From Myxococcales bacterium (GTDB lineage: Bacteria; Myxococcota_A; Polyangia; Palsa-1104; JAEUJZ01): 64,000 bases of DNA. The notes under the pieces are model-generated. The model was given only the letters and a program-made list of their open reading frames with translations. It was not told the DNA's origin and searched no databases. The stretch spans positions 1 to 64,000 of the forward strand of contig JAEUKB010000075.1 of assembly GCA_016794365.1 (NCBI GenBank). The letters are read 5' to 3'. Position 1 is the stretch's first letter; every line of letters begins with the position of its first letter. Below, in pieces: positions 36,598 through 46,427 of this stretch. A program made the translations under genes and the position numbers.

Positions 36598-36717
36598 AAC
36601 GCCTCACAACACCTACTGCGGACCCCGCTTGCTGCATCGTCGGTCCTCACGTACTTGCGTACGCTCCGGTCCTCCTCTTTGCACTCGGGGTTCCTCATGA
36701 CGGTGTTGTGAGGCGTT
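36598..36717. terminator. Palindromic intergenic element, copy 2 (bidirectional terminator-like)
   Basis: A 120-base element exactly filling the space between the recombinase stop (36596) and the dapC stop (36718). Outer arms CGCCTCACAACACC and GGTGTTGTGAGGCG pair perfectly; GGACCCCG pairs with CGGGGTTCC inside; the centre holds CGTAC-TTGC-GTACG. Placement between convergent genes suits a two-way terminator. Confidence 0.8.
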
Positions 36718-37878
36718 CTAACAGAGCCCAGCAACACCGATTGTCGAAGCCGCCTCGCGGAGCAGGGCGCGACGGATGCGGCGGACTCCTTCTTCGATGC
36801 GTGAGGGCTCTGCCACAAACGTCACGCGCAGAAATCCTTCCACGCCAAAGACACTGCTCGGAATCGTCACCACGTTTTCCGTTTCCATGATGTGCAGCGC
36901 TGCATCCATCGATCGCTGCGTCCATGGCTCGGGCAGTCGAATCAAGCAGTAGAACGATCCTTCGGGTTCCACGGCGGACAGACCTTGCTGCCGGAGCGCG
37001 GACAGGAGCACTTCTCGCTGCGCGACATAGTGCGGACGGTGCTGGCCAAGGATCGCGGGGTTCGCAAAGATCTCCAGCGCGGCACGCTGCGCAATCGTGT
37101 CCACACACGACACCACAAACTGGTGCGCTTTCCACATCACCTTCATCGCGGCTTGTGGGCCCAGGATCCAGCCGAGCCGCAGACCCGTCAGCGCACAGCT
37201 CTTGGACAGAGAAGACGCCACCAGCGTGTGTGGATAAAAGTGGGCCGGGGACGCAGGTCGCTCCGCGCCAAAGTACAGCTCTGCATAGACTTCGTCCGAC
37301 AGCAGATACGGGGGATTCGGCAGCGCCAACAGCCCGCGACACAGCGCGCGCAGCTCTGACTCGGGCCACACGCGTCCGGTTGGGTTACACGGCGATGCCA
37401 GCGCGACCAGCCGCGTCCGTTCGGTCACCGCCCGAAGTACCGCTTGCGCATCGGGAGCAAAGCCCGTCTTGGGATCGAGCGCGACTTCTCGAACCGGGAC
37501 TCCTTCGAGGTGACACAGCTTCTGATACGCGGGAAACGTCGGCGTGATCACCAGCGCTTCATGCTGGGTCGGATCGATGAGCGACTTGATCGGTAGATAC
37601 AGCGCTTGTTGCGAGCCCACCGTGACACAGACCGAGTCCGCCGAGTCGAGCCCCGGATAGCCAAAGTGCTGGGCGATCGCTTCGCGCAGCTCGGGAAAGC
37701 CTGCGTTGGGCGAATACGGACAGCCATGCCGCGCAACCCACGACAGCGCGGAGCGGAGCGGTTCCATCGCCGGGCCGAGCAGGGGCTGACCCAGCCCGAG
37801 ATCAATCGCATCGGCCCGCTTGCGATCGTTGATGGCGCGAATTGCAGAGGGAGGAATCGTTTCAACCAGTCGATTCAT
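36718..37878 (-). CDS. dapC: Succinyldiaminopimelate aminotransferase (class I/II PLP)
   Basis: A 386-residue fold-type I aminotransferase. The start at 37878 overlaps the dapE stop (ATGA); the longer frame to 37935 is not needed. PLP-site motifs are visible: LGLGQPLLGP near the N terminus, PCNPTGRVWP, LSDEVYAELYF and the Schiff-base Lys in SSLSKSCALTGLRLGW, followed by the carboxylate-binding Arg in FLRVTF. Its place in an operon with dapD and dapE makes N-succinyl-L,L-diaminopimelate the likely substrate, making lysine and the cross-linking residue of peptidoglycan. Without that context it would be an unspecified class I/II aminotransferase. Confidence 0.85.
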   Translation of the reverse strand: MNRLVETIPPSAIRAINDRKRADAIDLGLGQPLLGPAMEPLRSALSWVARHGCPYSPNAGFPELREAIAQHFGYPGLDSADSVCVTVGSQQALYLPIKSLIDPTQHEALVITPTFPAYQKLCHLEGVPVREVALDPKTGFAPDAQAVLRAVTERTRLVALASPCNPTGRVWPESELRALCRGLLALPNPPYLLSDEVYAELYFGAERPASPAHFYPHTLVASSLSKSCALTGLRLGWILGPQAAMKVMWKAHQFVVSCVDTIAQRAALEIFANPAILGQHRPHYVAQREVLLSALRQQGLSAVEPEGSFYCLIRLPEPWTQRSMDAALHIMETENVVTIPSSVFGVEGFLRVTFVAEPSRIEEGVRRIRRALLREAASTIGVAGLC

Positions 37879-38990
37879 GACACGAGTCGTCGCAGCAGAT
37901 GATAGTTGCGCAGCGGTCCGGTGAGGGTACACCACTCGCCTACCTTGTGGGCTTGCTCGGGATCGCCGGGACCGCAGTTGACCGCTGGGATGCCCAGTCC
38001 CGTCAGTCGTGCCACGTCGGTCCAGGCTTGCTTCGCGGTGACCGGCATGCCGCAGTCCGTCATCCAGCGCGACAGGATCGGATCGTCTGTACAGACTGCA
38101 CCCGATGGCGAGGCATCGACAATCTGGATGGCAAAGCCGGGACCGATGACCTCGCGTAGCTCGGCTTCAGCGGTGGCCAGGCTCTTTTCGGGACAGAAGC
38201 GGTAGTTCACGTTCACCATCACGCGGTCGGGAATCACGTTGCGGGCGTTTTCCGTCAGGATCTGCGTCGCTGACATCACTTCATAGAACGTGAGTCCCTG
38301 GATCTCGACCGCTCGCCGATGAAAGCCCGCAAGTCGTGTCAGCAGCGGTGTGACCGCGTAGATGGCGTTTTCACCCAGCCACGGCCTGGCACTGTGCGCG
38401 CGCTTGCCCTGCGCAAACACCTGGGCTTGCAGACTTCCCGAGCAGCCCGCCTCGACGCGATTGTCCGTGGGTTCCAGACACACCGCCGCTGCCAGCGTCT
38501 TGAGCAGCTCGCCTTGCTGTTCACACAAGGGAACCATTCCGCTTAAGTGAACCGGCCCTTCTTCGCGGTCGTAAAAGACGCAGACCAGCTCATTGGGCAG
38601 CGCGTCCGCGTCGGCAATCAGGCGCAGCATCACCGCGAGTCCCGCCTTCATGTCGCTGGCACCGAGCCCGTAGATGCGACCGGCTTCCCAGTCAATCTTG
38701 TGCGGCTGCGCAGCGTTCGGCGGCACCGTGTCGGAGTGTCCAAACAGTCCAATGCGACGGGCTCCGAGCGTTCCGCAGCGAACCACGAGCGCGTTGCCGA
38801 TTCGCTGCTGCTGCGCCGATGGCTGAAGCGCTGCCACGCGCTGCATCAGGTGATCCGTGATCGCGGCTTCGTCACCTGTGACCGATGAGATCCCACACAG
38901 CAAGAGCGTTTCTTCGGCCAGCCAGCGCAGCAGCGCTTCGTCGTCCAAGCCAGGTCCGTGCGGCGGGTTTGTCTGCTTTGCCTGCGTCAT
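37875..38990 (-). CDS. dapE: Succinyl-diaminopimelate desuccinylase
   Basis: A 371-residue M20-family metallohydrolase that releases L,L-diaminopimelate from its succinyl form. Metal-site motifs are in order: GLFGHSDTVP, YGLGASDMKAGLAVM, DREEGPVHLSG with the catalytic Glu pair, and CGPGDPEQAHKVGEW near the end. The dimerisation domain lies between about residues 175 and 290 (RAHSARPWLGENAI). The gene begins 2 bases after the dapD stop and overlaps dapC by 4 bases, a compact pathway operon. Confidence 0.92.
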   Translation of the reverse strand: MTQAKQTNPPHGPGLDDEALLRWLAEETLLLCGISSVTGDEAAITDHLMQRVAALQPSAQQQRIGNALVVRCGTLGARRIGLFGHSDTVPPNAAQPHKIDWEAGRIYGLGASDMKAGLAVMLRLIADADALPNELVCVFYDREEGPVHLSGMVPLCEQQGELLKTLAAAVCLEPTDNRVEAGCSGSLQAQVFAQGKRAHSARPWLGENAIYAVTPLLTRLAGFHRRAVEIQGLTFYEVMSATQILTENARNVIPDRVMVNVNYRFCPEKSLATAEAELREVIGPGFAIQIVDASPSGAVCTDDPILSRWMTDCGMPVTAKQAWTDVARLTGLGIPAVNCGPGDPEQAHKVGEWCTLTGPLRNYHLLRRLVS

Positions 38991-38992
38991 CG

Positions 38993-39826
38993 CTACACCG
39001 GAACCTGGAAGGTGCGCAGCGCATCGCTGAGCGAGGTCTTTTGATCAGTGGACGCGCTCCGTCGCCCGATGATGAGCGCGCACGGAACGTGGAAGGTTCC
39101 GGCGGGAAACTGCTTGGGCATGTGACCGGGAATCACCACCGATCGCGCGGGCACTCGGCCTTTGCGAATCACCGGCTCGGGTCCGGTGACATCGACGATG
39201 CTGGTGCTCGCAGTCAGCACCACACCCGCACCCAGCACGGCTTCTTGTTCGACCACCACGCCTTCAACCACCACGCAGCGCGAGCCAATGAACGCGCCGT
39301 CTTCGATGATCACCGGGCTGGCTGCCGGTGGTTCCAGCACGCCACCCAGACCGACTCCGCCTGACAAGTGAACCCCTTTGCCGACCTGCGCGCACGAGCC
39401 GACGGTGGCCCAGGTGTCGATCATCGTACCGGCACCTACGTATGCGCCGATGTTTACATAGCCTGGCATCAGGATGCAGCCCGGCTCCAGATACGAGCCG
39501 TAGCGCGCGACACCGGGCGGCACCACCCGAACCTGCGCGGCGGCCAGGTCTCGCTTGGTGGGCACTTTGTCATGGAACGACAGCGCACCCGCTTCCATCG
39601 GTTCCAGCGGGCGCAGCACAAAGTAGAGCAGCACCGCTTGCTTGACCCACGCGTGGACCTGCCAGCCTGCTGCGTCTTTGGATGCGACCCGCACGCGGCC
39701 TTTGTCGAGCTCTTCCACCGTGGCCAGCACCGCTTGCTGCACGGCGGGATCTTTGAGCAAGCTGCGGTCCGCAAAAGCGGCTTCGATCAGTACGATGCGT
39801 TGAGAGTCTGGTTGCGTCTGCGTCAT
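38993..39826 (-). CDS. dapD: Tetrahydrodipicolinate N-succinyltransferase
   Basis: A 277-residue hexapeptide-repeat acyltransferase. An N-terminal helical region (about 1-100) precedes left-handed beta-helix coils: YGSYLEPGCILMPGYVNIGAYV, MIDTWATVGSCAQVGKGVHLSGG and VIIEDGAFIGSRCVVVEGVVVE. These match DapD of the E. coli type, which succinylates tetrahydrodipicolinate in the lysine/diaminopimelate pathway. First gene of dapDEC. The 89-base gap upstream of it to the next gene holds no evident site. Confidence 0.94.
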   Translation of the reverse strand: MTQTQPDSQRIVLIEAAFADRSLLKDPAVQQAVLATVEELDKGRVRVASKDAAGWQVHAWVKQAVLLYFVLRPLEPMEAGALSFHDKVPTKRDLAAAQVRVVPPGVARYGSYLEPGCILMPGYVNIGAYVGAGTMIDTWATVGSCAQVGKGVHLSGGVGLGGVLEPPAASPVIIEDGAFIGSRCVVVEGVVVEQEAVLGAGVVLTASTSIVDVTGPEPVIRKGRVPARSVVIPGHMPKQFPAGTFHVPCALIIGRRSASTDQKTSLSDALRTFQVPV

Positions 39827-39915
39827 GGCGTGTCTGGCTGTCGCTTGAGGAAGTGCAAGGCTGAGAGGTTCGATGTTCTACGAGATTCGGGCGCTTGGGA
39901 AAAGCGGCTGCTGCG

Positions 39916-40344
39916 TTAGCGGGTGGCCAGCTCGGCGATGGTTCGTCCGACATCGACGATCGCTGCTGCGGTCATCGTGGCGCTGTCTACGCTCGGGGTC
40001 ACGATGGTCAAGACCAGCGAACCCAGCGCCCAGACCAGCTTGGCCGACAGGTTCACCGTATCCGAGATGCCCGTCACCGTCTTGAGCGCTTGCTCGAGCT
40101 GCTTGGTTGCATCGCCCAGCGCGGCCAGCTCTTTGGGCAGGCTTGGCAAGCGACTGGCTGCTTCGCGGACGGCTCGGTTTGCGTCGTCCTGCATCTTTTG
40201 ATAGCGCTCTGAGACCAGGAAAAACTCGTCGAGCGATAGCGTTCCGCTGTCTCGGTCGCGATACGCTTGTTCCATCATTCGGTCAGCGGCTTCGCGCAGT
40301 GCTCGCGTGATGATGACTGTCTCTTCAGCGGCGGTGAGCGGCAT
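39916..40344 (-). CDS. Hypothetical protein with helical N half and hydrophobic C half
   Basis: A 142-residue protein whose start at 40344 follows GGAGAAAC and overlaps the upstream gene by 20 bases. Residues 1-60 are amphipathic helices (RALREAADRMMEQAYRDRD), 65-95 a coiled-coil-like segment (KELAALGDATKQLEQALKTV), and 105-125 a hydrophobic stretch (LVWALGSLVLTIV) that may be a membrane helix. No family is recognised. It follows the xanthine-dehydrogenase-type subunits and probably shares their transcript. Confidence 0.6.
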   Translation of the reverse strand: MPLTAAEETVIITRALREAADRMMEQAYRDRDSGTLSLDEFFLVSERYQKMQDDANRAVREAASRLPSLPKELAALGDATKQLEQALKTVTGISDTVNLSAKLVWALGSLVLTIVTPSVDSATMTAAAIVDVGRTIAELATR

Positions 40345-41308
40345 GTTTCTCCACGGCGCGGCGTAGCGCTTCGCGTACAACTTGCTGGGCCAGCGAACGC
40401 AGCGGACGACTGGCTGGGCGTGGCTGGGCACCATCGAGCGCAGCGTTCACCACGCGGTCGGATAGAACGGACGCAAGCGGCTGCCCGATGATCAGCGGCT
40501 CGCAGCGCTCGGCACGCCACGGCTTCGCGGTCAGTCCGCCCAAGATGACCTTGGCATCCACCACCACTTGATCTCGCACCGACAGCATCACGGCGCAAGA
40601 AGCGAGCGGGACGAGCGGCGACTCGGCCAGTCGGGCATAGCCAAACACCTGCTGCGTCGCTACCGGCACCGTCACCGAGGTAAGCAGCTCGGTCCGTTCT
40701 ATCGTTAGCTCGGTGCTGGGATCGCTACCGGGCGATCGATACAGCGCGAGCAGTGGCAGGCTTCGCTCGGTCGTCCCTTCCGGTGAATAGAGCGTGACTT
40801 CTGCCGACATTGCACACAGGCCAATCGCCAGCTCGGATGCGGACGCTGCGACGCAGGAAGCGCTTGTTCCAAACAGCGCGCCCGGATGCTCGGATCCATC
40901 GATGACCGCGCAGCCCGAGCCCACCGTTCGCTTGTTACAGCGCGGGTTGCTCGGATCGCGAAACAATGGACAGCGAGTCCGCTCGAGCAGCTCACCGCCG
41001 ACCGTTGCTTGGTTGCGGAGCGCAGGCGTGGCAAGCTGGCGGACAATGTCGGTGAGAAGCGGCGCAAGGCTCTGGACCATCGGATGCGCGGACAGCTCTG
41101 CCAGCCGAACCTGCGAGCCAATGCGTAGCAAGCCTTGACGACCTTCGATCTGTCGCAAGGGCAGGGCGGACAGGTCAATCAGCGTCTCGGGCTGCTCGAT
41201 GCCGCGCTGTAACAGCAGGGACAGCGACAGTCCGCCGCCCACGTAGCGACTGGTTGGTCCTGCATGAGACAGCGCCTCGGCAATGCTCTGAGCACGCACC
41301 CACTGCAT
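40325..41308 (-). CDS. FAD-binding subunit of xanthine-dehydrogenase family (PaoB/YagS-like)
   Basis: A 327-residue CoxM-type flavoprotein. FAD-binding motifs are YVGGGLSLSLLLQRGI near residue 22 and TPALRNQATVGGELLERT near 95. Just after the latter, RCPLFRDPSNPRCNKRTVGSGC is the Cys-containing insertion that in PaoB and 4-hydroxybenzoyl-CoA reductase holds an extra [4Fe-4S] cluster. It passes electrons between FAD and the 2Fe-2S subunit encoded next to it (3-base gap). No molybdopterin subunit gene is in the window. Confidence 0.85.
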   Translation of the reverse strand: MQWVRAQSIAEALSHAGPTSRYVGGGLSLSLLLQRGIEQPETLIDLSALPLRQIEGRQGLLRIGSQVRLAELSAHPMVQSLAPLLTDIVRQLATPALRNQATVGGELLERTRCPLFRDPSNPRCNKRTVGSGCAVIDGSEHPGALFGTSASCVAASASELAIGLCAMSAEVTLYSPEGTTERSLPLLALYRSPGSDPSTELTIERTELLTSVTVPVATQQVFGYARLAESPLVPLASCAVMLSVRDQVVVDAKVILGGLTAKPWRAERCEPLIIGQPLASVLSDRVVNAALDGAQPRPASRPLRSLAQQVVREALRRAVEKHAAHRR

Positions 41309-41311
41309 GGC

Positions 41312-41935
41312 TTAGCCTCGCTGATTCCGCACCGATGCCAGCGCTTGAAGGATCTGGGGCAGCTTGTCGCACGCGCAGGCTTGTCCGCACAGCGCATCGG
41401 CGAGCGCGGACGGCTCGGGCCCGAGCGGTTCCTGCAAGATCGCGTGCGCAGCCACGACTTGGCCCGGCGTACAGAAGCCGCAGTCTGCCGCGCCATGGCG
41501 CAGAAACGCCGCTTGAATCGCCGTCAGTGATCCGTCCTCGCTGAGCCCTTCCACGGTCGTCATCTCTTGCCGGTGACACAGCGCTGCCGGAACCAGACAA
41601 GCAGGCACTCGCTTACCGGCCAGCAGCGTCGTGCAGCTTCCGCAGGTTCCGTCCGTGCAGCCATGTCGTACCGAAGCAAGACCCAGCTGCTGACGCAAGA
41701 CCGTAAGCAAGCTACTGGCCGGATCGATGCTGAGCCGCTCTGGCTTGCCGTTGACCGTACATACGAGCAGCAGCTCTCCGGGTCGCGGCGTGGGCGGATC
41801 GGCTTCGGGAGATCCCGCGATGCTGGGCGCTGGCTGAGCTTGGGCTTGGGCTTGCTGCGCCAAGGCACAAGACGCTGCGCTGGCCACCAAGAACTGGCGA
41901 CGCGACAGCGCGGTGTCTTCGGCGCGGAAGGTCAT
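41312..41935 (-). CDS. Tat-exported 2Fe-2S subunit of xanthine-dehydrogenase family (PaoA/YagT-like)
   Basis: A 207-residue iron-sulfur protein. A twin-arginine signal (SRRQFLVASAASCALA) marks export to the periplasm, as in PaoA. The plant-type ferredoxin domain has C-x4-C-x2-C (GCTDGTCGSC), with a fourth Cys in RVPAC, and the second helical domain has CGFCTPGQ and a C-terminal CAC pair in place of the usual CRC. The ATG-TGA overlap with the upstream LppC-like gene suggests one transcript. The catalytic molybdenum subunit is absent nearby. Confidence 0.88.
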   Translation of the reverse strand: MTFRAEDTALSRRQFLVASAASCALAQQAQAQAQPAPSIAGSPEADPPTPRPGELLLVCTVNGKPERLSIDPASSLLTVLRQQLGLASVRHGCTDGTCGSCTTLLAGKRVPACLVPAALCHRQEMTTVEGLSEDGSLTAIQAAFLRHGAADCGFCTPGQVVAAHAILQEPLGPEPSALADALCGQACACDKLPQILQALASVRNQRG

Positions 41936-43719
41936 GGCCGAATCAGCTCCAGCGCTTGTCCTTCGACGCGAACCAGCAGCGCGCCGCCTTGACGCTGACC
42001 GGCTTCATCAAAGGACAGCGGTCCGGTCGCTCCATCCAAGCTGGCGGTCCGAACGGCTTTGCCAAGCGCCGCTGCCGTACACTGCGCGCCCCCACCCAGT
42101 CGCTGACAGGCTGTGCGCACCAGTCGCACCGCATCGTAGCCGAGTGCATCAAGCGAGGTCGGCTCTTCACCGCTGCCGTAGTCCAGCTTGGCCACCATCG
42201 TTCCGCCCACGGGCAGCGATCCGACGGACAGAGGTGCCAGCACCGCTCCTTGCAGATACCGGCTCGACGAACGGAGCAGCCGCTCGCCCATTCCTTCGGC
42301 AGACGACAATAGGAGCTTGATGCGGCTCTTGTCTTGCTGCGGCTCGCCGTCTGGACCTCGACTGACGCGATAGGTTCCCACCACGCCCGCCGCCGCAAGC
42401 TGCGAAGAGACCAGCTCGAGCTGATTGGCCGAGACCGGCAGAAACAGCGCGTCGGGCTGCGCCTTGGCCAGCTTCTGAACATCTGCAAGAAAGGTGGTGG
42501 CTTGCTCGGCAAAAGACAGCTCTTGGACGACCTGGATACCGGACCCTGACAGCCCTTCGACAAACGCTTTGCTCATTGCCTGGCCGTACGGCGTGTTGGG
42601 TGCCAGCACAGCGACGGTCTTGAGCCCACTTTGCACCAGGTGCTGGGCCAGGGCTTGGGCGCGGCTGCGGTTGGTGCGCAGAAGCTGGAGCGTTCCGCCG
42701 CTCTGGCCATCGCGCGGTCCCAGGCTCAGCGCCAGAAGACCTCGCTTTTCCGCCTCCGCACTGGCTTGGCTGGCTTCTGCCTTGGTCGGCGGCGTCAGGA
42801 TCACCTGCGCGCCTTGCTGGGCCAAGTCCGCGACCAGCGATGCCACCGCTCCCGATGAGCTGTCGCGTAGCAGCAATTCGACCGCTGGGCCTGGCTGCTT
42901 GGTTCCGCCGAGCAGATCTGCCGCCCACAGCGCGCCGCGCAGCACCCGATCGCCGAGCACTCGATCGCGACCTTGCATCGGCACAATCAAGCCCACGCGC
43001 AGGGACGGCGCTCGCTCGGTCACTGGCTGCTCACCGGGCTGTAGACCCAAGCGCTTGCGCCACTCGTCTTTTTGCGGGCCAGAGAGCTGTTCGATCAAGC
43101 TCAGGGACTGCTGGCGCAGATAGGCCAGCTCACCCGGTCGCACCGACTTGGACTGACCCAGCCGCTCGTACTCGCGCAGCGCGGCTTCGGGCTGTCCGAC
43201 TCGGCGATACAGGTCGGCCAGCGTGGCATGAAGCTCTGCGCCTTCGTCTCCATCGACAATCTGGGCCGAAAGCGGTGCGAGCAGACGCAGCGCCACATCC
43301 CAGCTTTGCAGCGAGTATTCCGTCAGACCCAGCTCACGTCGGACTTCGCTCCCCAGCCATGTTTGGGCAGGCTGGCTAGACAGCAGCGGCGTCAGCAAGG
43401 CTTTGGCATCGGCGGGCCGAGAGAGCAGCCGCAGCGCCCGCGCTTGGTGGGTGGTTGCCAAGGGATACAGCGGCTCACCGGGTCCAAACTTGCTGCGGAA
43501 CTGCGACAGAGCTGATTCTGCTTCACCGAGCTTGCCGTCCGAAAACAGTGTCTCGGCGCTGCGAAAGTCGGACTCTGCCGCTGGCCCACTGCCGTGGATT
43601 TCTTCGGCCCGAGGGTCGAAGCGGCGCGGGCAAGCGGTCAGGAGCAGCAGCGGCAGTGCTGTACGAAGCAAAAGACCCGGGCGACGAGCGCGCCCAGCAC
43701 GGAGGGACTGGTCAGGCAT
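41932..43719 (-). CDS. LppC/periplasmic-binding-fold lipoprotein with TPR N-terminus
   Basis: A 595-residue lipoprotein (signal ending LLLTAC near residue 30). Residues about 45-230 are TPR-like helices (FRSAETLFSDGKLGEAESALSQF, LADLYRRVGQPEAALREYERL). From about 245 a type 1 periplasmic-binding fold follows (LRVGLIVPMQGRD, VILTPPTKAEASQASAEAE, KTVAVLAPNTPYGQAM, DALFLPVSANQLELV). TPR plus binding-protein fold is the architecture of LpoA, the outer-membrane activator of PBP1A; a true homologue is not certain. A branched-chain amino-acid-type binding protein is the alternative. Confidence 0.75.
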   Translation of the reverse strand: MPDQSLRAGRARRPGLLLRTALPLLLLTACPRRFDPRAEEIHGSGPAAESDFRSAETLFSDGKLGEAESALSQFRSKFGPGEPLYPLATTHQARALRLLSRPADAKALLTPLLSSQPAQTWLGSEVRRELGLTEYSLQSWDVALRLLAPLSAQIVDGDEGAELHATLADLYRRVGQPEAALREYERLGQSKSVRPGELAYLRQQSLSLIEQLSGPQKDEWRKRLGLQPGEQPVTERAPSLRVGLIVPMQGRDRVLGDRVLRGALWAADLLGGTKQPGPAVELLLRDSSSGAVASLVADLAQQGAQVILTPPTKAEASQASAEAEKRGLLALSLGPRDGQSGGTLQLLRTNRSRAQALAQHLVQSGLKTVAVLAPNTPYGQAMSKAFVEGLSGSGIQVVQELSFAEQATTFLADVQKLAKAQPDALFLPVSANQLELVSSQLAAAGVVGTYRVSRGPDGEPQQDKSRIKLLLSSAEGMGERLLRSSSRYLQGAVLAPLSVGSLPVGGTMVAKLDYGSGEEPTSLDALGYDAVRLVRTACQRLGGGAQCTAAALGKAVRTASLDGATGPLSFDEAGQRQGGALLVRVEGQALELIRP

Positions 43720-43721
43720 GC

Positions 43722-44996
<1,275 letters not shown>

Positions 44997-45218
44997 TGTT
45001 CTGTAGTCTCCGGGTTTCCGTTGGCGGCGATGATCACAGGACTTGGGTCCGATGTAAACCCCTTGGACAAGTCCGGGTCCGTGCTGTCGCTGACTGTCGC
45101 TGGCAGTCGCTGCGAGGCGTGCGCACCGATGCGAACCGACGCATTTTGGGGCTGGAGTTTGGGTCCGTCCAAGCCTTTGCGCTGTGGCTGCGCTGTGAAC
45201 CGGGTATCATCTGCGCCG

Positions 45219-46427
45219 ATGTCGCTCGATTCGGGTGAAGCTGCGCGGACGGATTGTCTGCGGGCGGCGTGTGCGCAAGCTGGGCTTTCGGTGGTGGCGG
45301 TGACGGCTGCTTCGGCGGTTGCGGACCACGCGCTGTATCTGGCTTGGCTGGCCGCAGGCTATGCCGGAGAGCTGACCTACCTACATCGCGATGCTGCGTC
45401 GCGTCAGGATGTGCGCTCGCTGCTGCCAGAGGCGCGGTCGGTGGTGACGGTGGCGCTGTCCTATCATCATCCGTTTGACGATGGACAGCAGCCTGGACAC
45501 GGAAAAGTGGCTCGCTACGCACGGGGACGCGACTATCACTTGGTGCTAAAGGCTCGGCTGCAAGCGCTGGTGGAGAGGCTGGCGAGCGACTTGCCGGACA
45601 GCGGTCAGCCGCTTCTGTCACGGGTGTGCGTCGATACCGCGCCGCTTCTGGAGCGCTCCGTTGCGGCAGCGGCAGGCCTGGGCTTCATCGGCAAAAACAC
45701 GCTGCTGATTACACCGGGCGTCGGAAGCTACACGGTGCTGGGAGAGCTGCTGCTCAGTGTGACGCTCACGCCGTCGGTTGCGCTTGCGCCGCGCTGTGGA
45801 GACTGTCGGCTGTGTCTCGATGCGTGTCCAACCGGGGCGCTGGCGGCTCCGTTTCAGCTTGATGCGCGACGCTGCATTTCGTACCTGACGATTGAAAACA
45901 GCGGAGAGATTCCGGTGCCTTTGCGGTCCAAGCTGGGTGACTGGATCTTCGGCTGCGATCTGTGCCAGTCGGTCTGTCCGTACAATGTGCGGGCCCAAGC
46001 GGGAGACGCAGAGCTTGTGCCCAAAGCGGCGCTGTGTTCACCGGAGCTGACGCAGCTTCTAACGATTGGGGCCGCGCAGTATCGACAGCTTGTGAAGCGG
46101 ACTGCGCTGCGACGGATCAATCGAACATCGCTGCTTCGCAATGTCGCGGTCGCGCTTGGCAACGTCGGAACACCTGAGCAGCTTCCTTTGCTTGGGACGG
46201 CGCTGCTTCGCGAGCCTGCGCTGGTGCGGCAGCATCTGGCGTGGGCCGTGGCAGAGCTTTCGCTTCGGCATCCAGCGTGTGCATCGCTCGCGGCGCAGCT
46301 TCTTACGCAGGCCTTGGCGGTCGAAACGGATGAGCCCGTTCGCGCAGAGCTTCTGTCCGCGCTTGAGCGGCTGTCAGTCCTTGTCGATTCCGGGCCCGGA
46401 CCCGAGCACAGGCAAGCCACGCCTTGA
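45219..46427 (+). CDS. queG: Epoxyqueuosine reductase
   Basis: A 402-residue iron-sulfur, cobalamin-dependent reductase that makes queuosine in tRNA. The start at 45219 is chosen because upstream in-frame sequence overlaps icd and its promoter region. Two [4Fe-4S] cluster motifs are present: CGDCRLCLDACPTGAL near residue 190 and CDLCQSVCPYN near 245, and FIGKNTLLI lies before them. The C-terminal third has HEAT-like helices, as in QueG. The last 54 bases overlap the convergent Rieske oxygenase gene. Confidence 0.92.
   Translation: MSLDSGEAARTDCLRAACAQAGLSVVAVTAASAVADHALYLAWLAAGYAGELTYLHRDAASRQDVRSLLPEARSVVTVALSYHHPFDDGQQPGHGKVARYARGRDYHLVLKARLQALVERLASDLPDSGQPLLSRVCVDTAPLLERSVAAAAGLGFIGKNTLLITPGVGSYTVLGELLLSVTLTPSVALAPRCGDCRLCLDACPTGALAAPFQLDARRCISYLTIENSGEIPVPLRSKLGDWIFGCDLCQSVCPYNVRAQAGDAELVPKAALCSPELTQLLTIGAAQYRQLVKRTALRRINRTSLLRNVAVALGNVGTPEQLPLLGTALLREPALVRQHLAWAVAELSLRHPACASLAAQLLTQALAVETDEPVRAELLSALERLSVLVDSGPGPEHRQATP

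Noticed and set aside
36357..36818. Reverse-strand ORF with CKEEDRSVRK-like sequence, also seen at 25250-25340 and 49830-49889
   Set aside because: It is simply a reading of the palindromic repeat element, running into the antisense of real genes; the frame shifts between copies.
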